Shown here in pieces: positions 24,091 to 31,094 of a stretch of DNA of 35,836 bases. Position 1 is the first letter of the stretch, and each line of letters begins with the position of its first letter. The position numbers and the translations under genes are program-made. The notes under the pieces are model-generated. The model was given only the letters and a program-made list of their open reading frames with translations. It searched no databases and was not told where the DNA came from. This DNA comes from Methanobacteriota archaeon (GTDB lineage: Archaea > Thermoplasmatota > Poseidoniia > Poseidoniales > Poseidoniaceae): the NCBI GenBank assembly GCA_018701175.1, contig JABIWF010000038.1, positions 1 to 35,836 of the forward strand, in the 5' to 3' direction.

Positions 24091-24948
24091 ATGAAGTGGC
24101 AGACAGTCGACGGTGTGGCTCGGGGAAAGTTACGGATTGTCCTCATTGCTAAGGACATTGAGTTGAGGATTGTTTCCATCATCGTACGGGCACGGGAAGG
24201 TTCGGATGAAGTAATTCTTCTCGACCATGGGTCGACTGATTCAACCGCCGAATATGCAGCTGAAGTTGGTTGCAAAGTTTTGAATTTCAATCACGACATC
24301 GATGTTCAAAGTATTGCTTCGTTCCTTTTGGATGGCAACCTCGACCCCATTGATTCGACGCTTGTTCTTTCCATCACCGACCAGTGGAAACTGCAGGACC
24401 TCTCGTTATCCATCAACAGGGCACGAGAGGTTTGGGACATTCACCTCTCACATCAAGTCAATGAATCTGAAACTGAATCAGCTGATGAACTCGTTCTAAG
24501 TTCGGTGAAACTGCAGCACCTCGTGCTTACGCAAGAAGGAATGGAGGCACTTGCTTACTTGGGCCCATTGGCCAGAGCAGTTGAAATCGATGAGTCATTG
24601 CGTGTCCGGATTGTGCCTGCACGCAAATCAGTACGAGTCCCACAGAGAGAGTCACTTGCTACAGCATCTCGTTTTGCCCAGTTGTTTTACTGGATGCTCG
24701 AGAGTAAACACCCCTTGTTGCTGTTTGGGATTCCTGGAAGCGTCTTGTTCATACTCGGATACAAATTATCAGGAAATGTCATAGGTACGCTTGAAGAATT
24801 AAATTCTACATCCATTGGAGTCACACTCGCAACCATTGCAATGACCTTGGTTGGCCTGTTCGGAATCATGGTTGCTTTGATTTTGTATATTATGGGTAAG
24901 CAAGTCGAGCAAATACAGTCGCAGTACAACTGGCCAACACGTGAGTAG
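24091..24948 (+). CDS. Divergent GT2-like membrane protein, possibly inactive
   Basis: From ATG 24091 (GAGG seven bases upstream; 24043 is a possible earlier start) the product has 285 residues. The first part resembles a GT2 core: LRIVLIAKDIELRIVSII, then EVILLDHGSTDSTAEYA. The expected acidic DxD is not visible; the corresponding stretch reads LVLSITDQWKL. The C-terminus has two or three membrane helices (LLLFGIPGSVLFILGYKL and VTLATIAMTLVGLFGIMVAL), like those of archaeal GT2 enzymes. It could be a degenerate or pseudo-glycosyltransferase partner of the GT2 gene across the divergent promoter. It precedes a HAD phosphatase gene by 38 bases. Confidence 0.6.
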   Translation: MKWQTVDGVARGKLRIVLIAKDIELRIVSIIVRAREGSDEVILLDHGSTDSTAEYAAEVGCKVLNFNHDIDVQSIASFLLDGNLDPIDSTLVLSITDQWKLQDLSLSINRAREVWDIHLSHQVNESETESADELVLSSVKLQHLVLTQEGMEALAYLGPLARAVEIDESLRVRIVPARKSVRVPQRESLATASRFAQLFYWMLESKHPLLLFGIPGSVLFILGYKLSGNVIGTLEELNSTSIGVTLATIAMTLVGLFGIMVALILYIMGKQVEQIQSQYNWPTRE

Positions 24949-24986
24949 TTGCATTTAGATTCGTGAAGAAAGTTGGATTGAATATT

Positions 24987-25763
24987 ATGTCAGAAAGAGA
25001 TACTCCCCGCTTGGTTTGCCTCGATATGGACCGTGTGCTTGTCGACCACTTGTCAACATGGCAATTCGTGTACGATAATTTAGGAATTTCGAACGACGAG
25101 TCATTTGAATTGTACAATCAGGGTCTACTCGATGAGTGGGACTGGATTAAGTTGGATATCGCATTAATCAAGGAAACACGATCCGAGGAGGACTCAACGA
25201 TTACCGATTCAGAATTACGCGGATACATGGAAGGTATGCCGATGATGAAGAATTGGAAGCCATTCATCCAGACACTTCTTGACAGTGGATACCATGTCGC
25301 CATAGTGAGTGGTGGCTTGCAACAAACTGCACGTGATATTGCGGCACAGTTTCCAAGTAAGAAAGAATGGAAAAAACGCTGGGGCGGGATTGATCGCTTC
25401 ACAGCACAACGGTTTGGTGGCGGCAAGGATACGCGTCTTCACGTTTTTACAAACGGTTGGCTTCTAGGCGAGCAGTTCCAAAATGGCGAGTATGGAATCG
25501 GAGATTTTGGCCGTTACCAAGTCCAAATGGATGGCAAAGGATCGGTCGTTAAAATGCTCCAGCGTCGTCTTGATGTTTCAAAGGAGAATACTGCTTCAGT
25601 GGGCGATTCTGCCGGCGATATTGCAATGTTTCAAGAATCGGGTTTTCCAATTTGCTTTAACCCATGGGACGAGCGTCCAAAAAAACATGCAAGCATGGTC
25701 ATAGAAGAAAAAGATCTCCTTCCTCTAGCAACCCTTATCGCAGATTATTTTCAATCTGTGTGA
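24987..25763 (+). CDS. HAD-superfamily phosphatase (SerB-like)
   Basis: The HAD motifs are in order: motif I CLDMDRVLVDH (nucleophile and acid Asp two residues apart), motif II IVSGGLQQT, motif III Lys in DGKGSVVKML, and motif IV VGDSAGDIAMF. The cap between them (about residues 35-105) is helical and acidic. The length of 258 residues and the SGG motif suggest phosphoserine-phosphatase-like activity, but the Arg after the second Asp (DMDRV rather than DMDGV) is unusual and the substrate is unknown. I use ATG 24987; a GTG at 24963 is an alternative. It follows the GT2-like gene. Confidence 0.87.
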   Translation: MSERDTPRLVCLDMDRVLVDHLSTWQFVYDNLGISNDESFELYNQGLLDEWDWIKLDIALIKETRSEEDSTITDSELRGYMEGMPMMKNWKPFIQTLLDSGYHVAIVSGGLQQTARDIAAQFPSKKEWKKRWGGIDRFTAQRFGGGKDTRLHVFTNGWLLGEQFQNGEYGIGDFGRYQVQMDGKGSVVKMLQRRLDVSKENTASVGDSAGDIAMFQESGFPICFNPWDERPKKHASMVIEEKDLLPLATLIADYFQSV

Positions 25764-25800
25764 GCGATACTTTGATGAACATCGCAGAGGATGTGTCTAC

Positions 25801-25908
25801 ATGATTGTTGAAGATTTCATGACCTCTCTCTGTCCGCATTGTGGTTTTCTCTTGGGCGAGTTTATTCCTGGACTGCCCTGTCCGAGTTGCGGGGAGACAA
25901 TGCTCTAG
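25801..25908 (+). CDS. 35-residue zinc-ribbon microprotein
   Basis: Between the HAD gene and the saccharopine-dehydrogenase-like gene lies a short frame ATG 25801 to TAG 25908. It encodes only 35 residues, of which the core is a two-knuckle ribbon, LCPHCGFLLG then PCPSCGETML (two CPxCG motifs 12 residues apart). GAGG lies about 10 bases before the ATG. The frame is open further upstream, but no ATG is seen. The four cysteines at the proper spacing and the natural stop argue for a real gene. The final TAG overlaps the opposite gene's stop in CTAG. The function is unknown. Confidence 0.6.
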   Translation: MIVEDFMTSLCPHCGFLLGEFIPGLPCPSCGETML

Positions 25909-26948
25909 TCTTCGTCGATTTGTACGCCGTTTTGTACCAACATAGCGATGACTGAATCGATGGCCTCGGTGCTTAGTGCCTCGGGTGGATGTATCCCTGG
26001 GCCAAGTCCGCAACCCTTGAGCGGTCCATCTCTCAAAAACAGCAGAGCGCATGCAGCGGTTACGAGCCCTGTTGTTCTGGCCATTGAACCATTTCCATTG
26101 AGGCCGGAATCTTGGACAACCCAGCGCTTTTGCTCATGCGCAGTTTTGGTAACCACTTCCAGCCAAGTGAATTCTTCTCTCGAAGAGTCAAATTTCCACG
26201 CATCCAAGATTTCACTTTCATCCAGTATGCCTCTTGAGTCTAACCACTTTTGGATGTGCCCGGGCCAGCGGACGGTGTATTCCTTCATGTTCGTAGCTGA
26301 AATCGTAGTCAGAATGCTCCGCAAACCATCTGTGAGGAAGGCTTCCATTTCTCCATATCCATCGACCTGTATGAGGTGACGGTCAGTGATTGCAGGAACT
26401 TCGAAAAAATCATTGTTCGCCTTTATTCGAACAGGTCTGGTGTACTCTTCGATGACATCCGATGGAGAAAATGGGGCCATGTAGGACCAGCGTGAATCAG
26501 GCGCTGTAGGGTTACCCCCGACTTTGATTGTGAGTGTTTCAAGATGACCCAATGCCTCAAAGCCTTTCTTAGCGAGCATGTTTGACATGCCAGGTGCGAT
26601 TCCTACATCCCAAAGTAGAACTGCATTGTTTTCCACTGCCAATTGCTCGTGAATATGTGGGTCTTCGGCAGTAAACGCAAGGTCGACAACATTGTGGCCT
26701 GACGAGAGGAGTTGAGGTCGAACTTTGTCCCCAACTCGCCCGGGAAGCATGTTGATGACGACAGACTGTGGAGGCAAGTTCTCGATATGTTGAGTCGCAT
26801 CACCAACCAGTGCCTTAACCATCGGATTGGAGGATAACTCCTCTGGAATCTGTAAGTCAACAACGGTAACTTCATGGCCATGTTCAAGCAAACGTTCGAC
26901 AACAAATTGTCCTACAAGCCCACACCCTAGAGCAATTGCTGTAGCCAT
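25905..26948 (-). CDS. Saccharopine dehydrogenase-like oxidoreductase
   Basis: A 347-residue NAD(P)-dependent enzyme. The N-terminal Rossmann motif is ALGCGLVGQFVVERL; later come VINMLPGRVG, WDVGIAPGMSNMLAKKG, SYMAPFSPSDVIEEYTRP, FLTDGLRSIL, TVRWPGHIQKW and a C-terminal GIHPPE, all shared with saccharopine dehydrogenases of the Lys9-like group. The substrate could be saccharopine or another opine-like imine; no lysine genes are adjacent. ATG 26948 has GAGGGGAG just upstream. It starts nine bases after the AsnRS stop, so the two are likely cotranscribed. Confidence 0.85.
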   Translation of the reverse strand: MATAIALGCGLVGQFVVERLLEHGHEVTVVDLQIPEELSSNPMVKALVGDATQHIENLPPQSVVINMLPGRVGDKVRPQLLSSGHNVVDLAFTAEDPHIHEQLAVENNAVLLWDVGIAPGMSNMLAKKGFEALGHLETLTIKVGGNPTAPDSRWSYMAPFSPSDVIEEYTRPVRIKANNDFFEVPAITDRHLIQVDGYGEMEAFLTDGLRSILTTISATNMKEYTVRWPGHIQKWLDSRGILDESEILDAWKFDSSREEFTWLEVVTKTAHEQKRWVVQDSGLNGNGSMARTTGLVTAACALLFLRDGPLKGCGLGPGIHPPEALSTEAIDSVIAMLVQNGVQIDED

Positions 26949-26957
26949 GATCTCCCC

Positions 26958-28289
26958 TCAAGGTGTAACTCTTCGAGAATCTCTCGGGAATGGAATCACT
27001 TCACGGATGTGATCTGCGCCGGTTAACCACGCACAGACCCGGTCGACACCGAGTCCAAAACCTCCGTGAGGAACGCCACCGTAGGAGCGCGTGTCAATGT
27101 AGAATTGGTATGCTTCGGTTGGCGTTCCTTCTTCCTTGAGTCGAGCAAGGATTTCTTCTTCAGACCAAGTACGCTCTCCACCACCGATGATTTCTCCGTA
27201 GCCTTCAGGAGCCAGTAAATCATGGCAGAGCACATAGTTGTCATCATCTGGGTCAACGCGATGATAGAATGGCTTTGCTATCTTCGGATAATGGGTGAGG
27301 AAATGAGGGACATCGAAATCTTGTGTCAAGATTTTTTCCTTTGAGTAGTCAAGGTCTTGACCCCATTCGATGTCAACGTTCATACCTTGAAGAGTTTCAA
27401 CAGCCTCATCGTATCGCATTCTTGGGTAGGGATTATCGGCATATCGGGCAACCAGGTCGAGGTCTCTTCCAAGTCCCTCAAGTTCTGATGAACGTTCATC
27501 AAGTAAAGTCGAGGCAACGCGTCGAACAACACCTTCGCCGTGGGTCATGATTTCTTGATTGCTGGCCCAAGCGACTTCCATTTCAGCATGCCAAAATTCG
27601 GTGAGGTGTCGACGTGTACGGGATTTTTCAGCTCTGAATGATGGAGCAATTGTATACAATCTTTCCAAAGCGGGCATGGCAGCCTCAGCATACAGTTGCC
27701 ATGACTGTGTGAGGTATGCAGTACGCCCGAAGTACGGAACTTCGAACAGCGTAGAGCCACCTTCAACTGCACCAGCGACAAAATTTGGTGCTTGGTATTC
27801 TACAAAGTCCAGATCCCGGAAATACGAGTGTATTGCTCCGAAAACACTGCTTCGAATTTGCAGCATAGTGGTCATGCGGGAGGTTCTCAAGTACAGGTGT
27901 CGGTTGTCCAAAAGGAATTCTGTTTCTCCTCCATCAGCAGCCGCCATTGCAGATTCAGTGATTGGAAATGGTTTTTCAGGGTTAACCGCACCAATAATCT
28001 CGAATGAGGAAGCAACTAATTCGTGTCCGCCGTCGGCTCTCTCGTCAGCGTTGACTTTGCCGTGAATGATGACAGAAGTTTCAATGAGAACATTCTTGAC
28101 TTCAGCAAACAGTTCTTCACCGATGGTGTCTTTCTTCACAACGCATTGAATTGTTCCAGTCGAGTCTCGTAGGACGACGAATCGGATGTTGTTGTTTCCA
28201 CGTGCCCTTTTGACCCAGCCTTTCAATTCGACCTCTTGGTCGTCGTACTTTCCAGACTGAACATCTCCTATCCAAATCGTCTTTACCAT
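26958..28289 (-). CDS. asnS: Asparaginyl-tRNA synthetase
   Basis: This class II synthetase charges tRNA-Asn directly. From ATG 28289 (MVKTIWIGDV) the product has about 443 residues. An N-terminal OB fold (ELKGWVKRARGNNNIRFVVL) is followed by the catalytic domain, with motif 2 FRAEKSRTRRHLTEFWHAEM and motif 3 GGFGLGVDRVCAWL, ending in IPFPRDSRRVTP. This C-terminus and HLYLRTSRM fit AsnRS better than AspRS. An in-frame extension to 28391 lacks similarity. GGTG five bases before the ATG may be the ribosome-binding site. It is divergent from arcC. Confidence 0.95.
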   Translation of the reverse strand: MVKTIWIGDVQSGKYDDQEVELKGWVKRARGNNNIRFVVLRDSTGTIQCVVKKDTIGEELFAEVKNVLIETSVIIHGKVNADERADGGHELVASSFEIIGAVNPEKPFPITESAMAAADGGETEFLLDNRHLYLRTSRMTTMLQIRSSVFGAIHSYFRDLDFVEYQAPNFVAGAVEGGSTLFEVPYFGRTAYLTQSWQLYAEAAMPALERLYTIAPSFRAEKSRTRRHLTEFWHAEMEVAWASNQEIMTHGEGVVRRVASTLLDERSSELEGLGRDLDLVARYADNPYPRMRYDEAVETLQGMNVDIEWGQDLDYSKEKILTQDFDVPHFLTHYPKIAKPFYHRVDPDDDNYVLCHDLLAPEGYGEIIGGGERTWSEEEILARLKEEGTPTEAYQFYIDTRSYGGVPHGGFGLGVDRVCAWLTGADHIREVIPFPRDSRRVTP

Positions 28290-28423
28290 GTTCGCACCAG
28301 TTGGTGGTGTGACCTTCTCTAATTCAATGTCACCCTTCGTGACTTTGCAAGTGCACTCCGAAATGGGTTTGAGCCGATGGGAATTGGGCAAAGGGTCAAA
28401 CGCTCCGCGTTCTTCTCAATGTT

Positions 28424-29335
28424 ATGCCTCGTATTGCAGTCTATGCCATTGGCGGGAATGCTTTGTCTTCTCCAAACGGAGACGATGCAGTACGTAGTGC
28501 AGAAATATTGGCGCATGTCATGTCCGACGTTATTGATTTGCTTGAGGCCGGATGGGGTGTTGTTCTTACACACGGAAACGGCCCACAGGTCGGCCACCTC
28601 ATGGAGTTAGATTTGGAACAAACACAAACAATGGACAGTTGGGTGTCAGCAACCCAAGGTATGATTGGCCACTCTCTTGCGCTTAATTTAGATTCAATAC
28701 TTCACCGACGTCAACGGCCCGAGCGTACGGCTTGCATCCTTACTCGTGTCTTGGTCGACGGTAACGATAATGGCTTTCAATTTCCGACTAAGCCAGTCGG
28801 TCCAATTCTTTCTGCTGATGCAGTAATGTCATCAGAATGGGACATTGCTGAGACCATCAAGGGCCCGCGCAGAGTTGTAGCAAGTCCCCTTCCAATGAAA
28901 GTCATCGATCTTCCTGTTATCCAAAAATTAGTCGAGTTACATGCTGTTGTTGTGTGTGGAGGTGGAGGTGGCATACCAATCGTCGATAAGGGCGATCATT
29001 TTGCTGGAGTTCCTGCTGTCATAGACAAGGATCGTTTATCGGCGCTTCTTGCCATCGAACTTCAGGCCGATGCACTCATCATCTCAACCGCAGTTGATGC
29101 TGTACGAACCGACTTTGGTGGTCCGAACGAGGAAATCCATCGCCGCCTCTCGCTCGATGAATGTGAAAAATACATGGAACAGGACGAATTTCCAACAGGT
29201 TCGATGGGTCCGAAAATTGGTAGTTTGATGGAAGCTGCCCTGCATCGGCCGGGTCTTCAAGCGATACTCTGCCAACCAGGAGATGCCTTGCTCGCCCTCC
29301 GTGGAGATACCGGTACGACAATCCATGTCGGTTGA
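28424..29335 (+). CDS. arcC: Carbamate kinase
   Basis: The enzyme interconverts carbamoyl phosphate plus ADP with carbamate plus ATP. The amino-acid-kinase fold is shown by AIGGNALSSP at the start, VLTHGNGPQVGHL, ATQGMIGHSLAL, VVCGGGGGIPI, GVPAVIDKDRLSALLA and the C-terminal GSMGPKIGSLMEAA. The length of 303 residues is normal. No arginine deiminase or ornithine carbamoyltransferase gene is nearby, so whether it runs in the catabolic direction is unknown. It starts at ATG 28424, divergent from AsnRS, and the sodN gene begins five bases after its stop. Confidence 0.95.
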   Translation: MPRIAVYAIGGNALSSPNGDDAVRSAEILAHVMSDVIDLLEAGWGVVLTHGNGPQVGHLMELDLEQTQTMDSWVSATQGMIGHSLALNLDSILHRRQRPERTACILTRVLVDGNDNGFQFPTKPVGPILSADAVMSSEWDIAETIKGPRRVVASPLPMKVIDLPVIQKLVELHAVVVCGGGGGIPIVDKGDHFAGVPAVIDKDRLSALLAIELQADALIISTAVDAVRTDFGGPNEEIHRRLSLDECEKYMEQDEFPTGSMGPKIGSLMEAALHRPGLQAILCQPGDALLALRGDTGTTIHVG

Positions 29336-29340
29336 GAGTT

Positions 29341-29832
29341 ATGGCACATATTGATATGCTTGTTCTCAATCCGAGAATCATGGAAGACACCCCATTTACA
29401 CTGATTGAAGCATCTGCACACTGCGACGGACCTTGCGGAGTATACGACCCAGCGAGTGCCCGTGTTGCTGGAGAAGCAGTTCAATCGATGACTAAGAAGA
29501 TGCTCGCACTTGAATACCCACAAGTATTCAGTTCCGAATCCATGGCTTCATACCTCAACACTATGAGTCGATATGCAGCAATCAAAGAAGAAGAAGCACA
29601 GAAGTGCAAGAAAGAACTTCTCGTTCTTTGGACTGATTTCTTCAAGCCAATGCATCTTGAAGCACATCCTGAACTGCACGATACATTCTGGCAAGCCGCT
29701 AAACTTTGCAGTGCCTGCAAGGTTGAGGTTTCAGCCCAACACGCTCAAGAATTGATGGACGCCATCGAATCGATTCACAACATGTTCTGGGCGGTCAAGG
29801 GACGAGAAGTTCCTTGGATTCGTGCAAGTTGA
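29341..29832 (+). CDS. sodN: Nickel superoxide dismutase (precursor)
   Basis: NiSOD converts superoxide to hydrogen peroxide and oxygen. The precursor carries a leader of about 26 residues (MAHIDMLVLNPRIMEDTPFT onward) that must be removed so that the His of the nickel hook becomes residue 1. The hook is HCDGPCGVYDP, with His1, Cys2 and Cys6 in place; the canonical hook is HCDLPCGVYDP, so only position 4 differs (Gly for Leu). The remainder is helical, as in the four-helix bundle. I start at ATG 29341; TTG 29332 is an alternative. The protease gene sodX follows directly. Confidence 0.95.
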   Translation: MAHIDMLVLNPRIMEDTPFTLIEASAHCDGPCGVYDPASARVAGEAVQSMTKKMLALEYPQVFSSESMASYLNTMSRYAAIKEEEAQKCKKELLVLWTDFFKPMHLEAHPELHDTFWQAAKLCSACKVEVSAQHAQELMDAIESIHNMFWAVKGREVPWIRAS

Positions 29833-29841
29833 GGTTCTTGA

Positions 29842-30138
29842 ATGTCTGAGGTCCGAGTGAATATCTCGGGCGACAGTATGTGGCCGACGTTTCCTGATGG
29901 GAGTCAATTTTTTCTCAAGCCCTGTCCGTTTGAAGAACTCTCCGTAGGTGATGTTGTTCTTGCACAACACCCTTTCCACTCAACTGTTCGAATCGTTAAG
30001 CGTATACAAATTATTCAGGACCAAACCGTATTTCTGGTTGGAGACAATCCAGATCCGCTGGCGAGTGAAGACTCTCACAATTTTGGTACTGTTCATCATG
30101 AAGCAATTCTTGGTCGATGTGAACCGATTCAAGAGTGA
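29842..30138 (+). CDS. sodX: NiSOD maturation protease (signal-peptidase-like, SodX)
   Basis: SodX is the S26-type peptidase that trims the NiSOD leader. The 98-residue product has the catalytic serine in ISGDSMWPTFPDG, the lysine about 45 residues later in STVRIVKRI, and the C-terminal GDNPDPLASEDSHNFG motif shared with signal peptidases. No membrane helix is evident, as expected for this cytosolic maturation enzyme. ATG 29842 lies nine bases after sodN with GAGGT between, so the genes form an operon. The pairing supports both assignments. Confidence 0.92.
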   Translation: MSEVRVNISGDSMWPTFPDGSQFFLKPCPFEELSVGDVVLAQHPFHSTVRIVKRIQIIQDQTVFLVGDNPDPLASEDSHNFGTVHHEAILGRCEPIQE

Positions 30139-30144
30139 TGTGTT

Positions 30145-30221
30145 TGGCGGGCCTGACGGGGTTCGAACCCGCGACCGATGGATTAAGAGTCCATCGCTCT
30201 ACCTGACTAAGCTACAGGCCC
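30145..30221 (-). tRNA. tRNA-Lys (anticodon CUU)
   Basis: Read on the minus strand the gene begins with acceptor GGGCCTG (30221-30215) and ends with CAGGCCC, a discriminator G and encoded CCA (30145). The anticodon loop is CTCTTAA, giving CTT at 30187-30185. The T arm contains GGTTCGAACCC. It lies six bases beyond the sodX stop and is transcribed towards it. No intron is seen. Confidence 0.96.
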
Positions 30222-30241
30222 AACCTTGGGTTCGACCACCC

Positions 30242-30250
30242 GTATTTAAC
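30242..30250 (-). promoter_or_regulatory. TATA box of the tRNA-Lys gene
   Basis: On the minus strand the sequence reads GTTAAATAC, close to the archaeal TATA consensus, and is centred 25 bases before the 5' end of the mature tRNA. That is the expected distance for archaeal RNA polymerase, so the tRNA probably has its own promoter rather than relying on rpiA. Confidence 0.65.
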
Positions 30251-30267
30251 AATTGACAGAAAGCTGT

Positions 30268-30972
30268 TCACTGAATACGCCCATTCGGGTTGACAAATGT
30301 TTCAACGCCGTTTGCTCCAGCAAGTACAACGACGTCACACATGTTGTTGAAAAGACCGACTTGTACAACACCAGCGACATTCAAAATCTCTTTTTCCATA
30401 GACTCAGGAGACGATATCGTCGGCCCACAGTGTGCATCAGCAATCATGTTGCCATTGTCGGTAATTACGGGGTTGTCTCCAGACATTCTGCAGTTGACAC
30501 GACAGTCCAGCAATCTTCCAAGCACCCGAATCGTTGCCTGATGGGCAAACGGTGTAATCTCAATAGGAAGCGGAAACGCTCCGAGTGCATCAACACGCTT
30601 TCTGTCATCGGCAACGACAATCATTGCTTTGGATTCTTGTGCGACAATTTTTTCTCGCAAGAGTGCTGCTCCTCCACCTTTGATAAGTTGGAAGTTTGGG
30701 TCGTATTCATCAGCACCGTCAATGACGATGTCCAGACCATCAATTTGGGAGAGTTCGACCAATGGGATTCCTATTTCAATAGCCAGTTTTTCTGTGGCCA
30801 GAGATGTTGGGACGCCAACGATTTCCAACCCATCTTCAGCCATCATTCGTCCGAGCTCTACAACCGTATGTTTTACAGTTGAACCTGTTCCCAAACCTAC
30901 CTTCATTCCGCTTCGAACAAACTTGCATGCAGCGATTCCAGCCTCTTTCTTGAGCGCTTCAACATCGGTCAT
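30268..30972 (-). CDS. rpiA: Ribose-5-phosphate isomerase A
   Basis: It interconverts ribose 5-phosphate and ribulose 5-phosphate, supplying nucleotide and PLP synthesis. The signatures are GLGTGSTV near the N-terminus, DIVIDGADEYD, KGGGAALLREKIVA, the catalytic Glu in PIEITPFA, and the ending FNNMCDVVVLAG. From ATG 30972 (MTDVEALKKEAG) it has about 234 residues, normal for RpiA. An upstream in-frame codon at 30993 adds seven unsupported residues. It is divergent from the giant secreted-protein gene, and tRNA-Lys lies downstream on the same strand. Confidence 0.96.
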   Translation of the reverse strand: MTDVEALKKEAGIAACKFVRSGMKVGLGTGSTVKHTVVELGRMMAEDGLEIVGVPTSLATEKLAIEIGIPLVELSQIDGLDIVIDGADEYDPNFQLIKGGGAALLREKIVAQESKAMIVVADDRKRVDALGAFPLPIEITPFAHQATIRVLGRLLDCRVNCRMSGDNPVITDNGNMIADAHCGPTISSPESMEKEILNVAGVVQVGLFNNMCDVVVLAGANGVETFVNPNGRIQ

Positions 30973-31094
30973 ACTGCGATAACTTTGGGCCAAGCCCTTG
31001 AGGCTTCCGTTTTCGCTTTCAACAAACAGGTACCTCTGCGGACTGAGATTCCTTGAGCCGAAGTCTTTTGACCTACGAGTCGCCTCGTCAAGTC

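Noticed and set aside
27559-28065. Plus-strand frame of 168 codons opposite asnS
   Set aside because: It lies entirely within the AsnRS catalytic region and is composition-driven.
28295-28306. Small hairpin (CACC/GGTG) covering the asnS ribosome-binding site
   Set aside because: Four base pairs are too weak to claim a regulatory switch.
29842-30138. Possibility that this is a general signal peptidase I
   Set aside because: It lacks a membrane helix, is only 98 residues and directly follows sodN, all of which fit SodX better.
30253-30882. Plus-strand frame of 209 codons opposite rpiA
   Set aside because: All RpiA motifs are on the other strand; the plus frame has no recognisable features.
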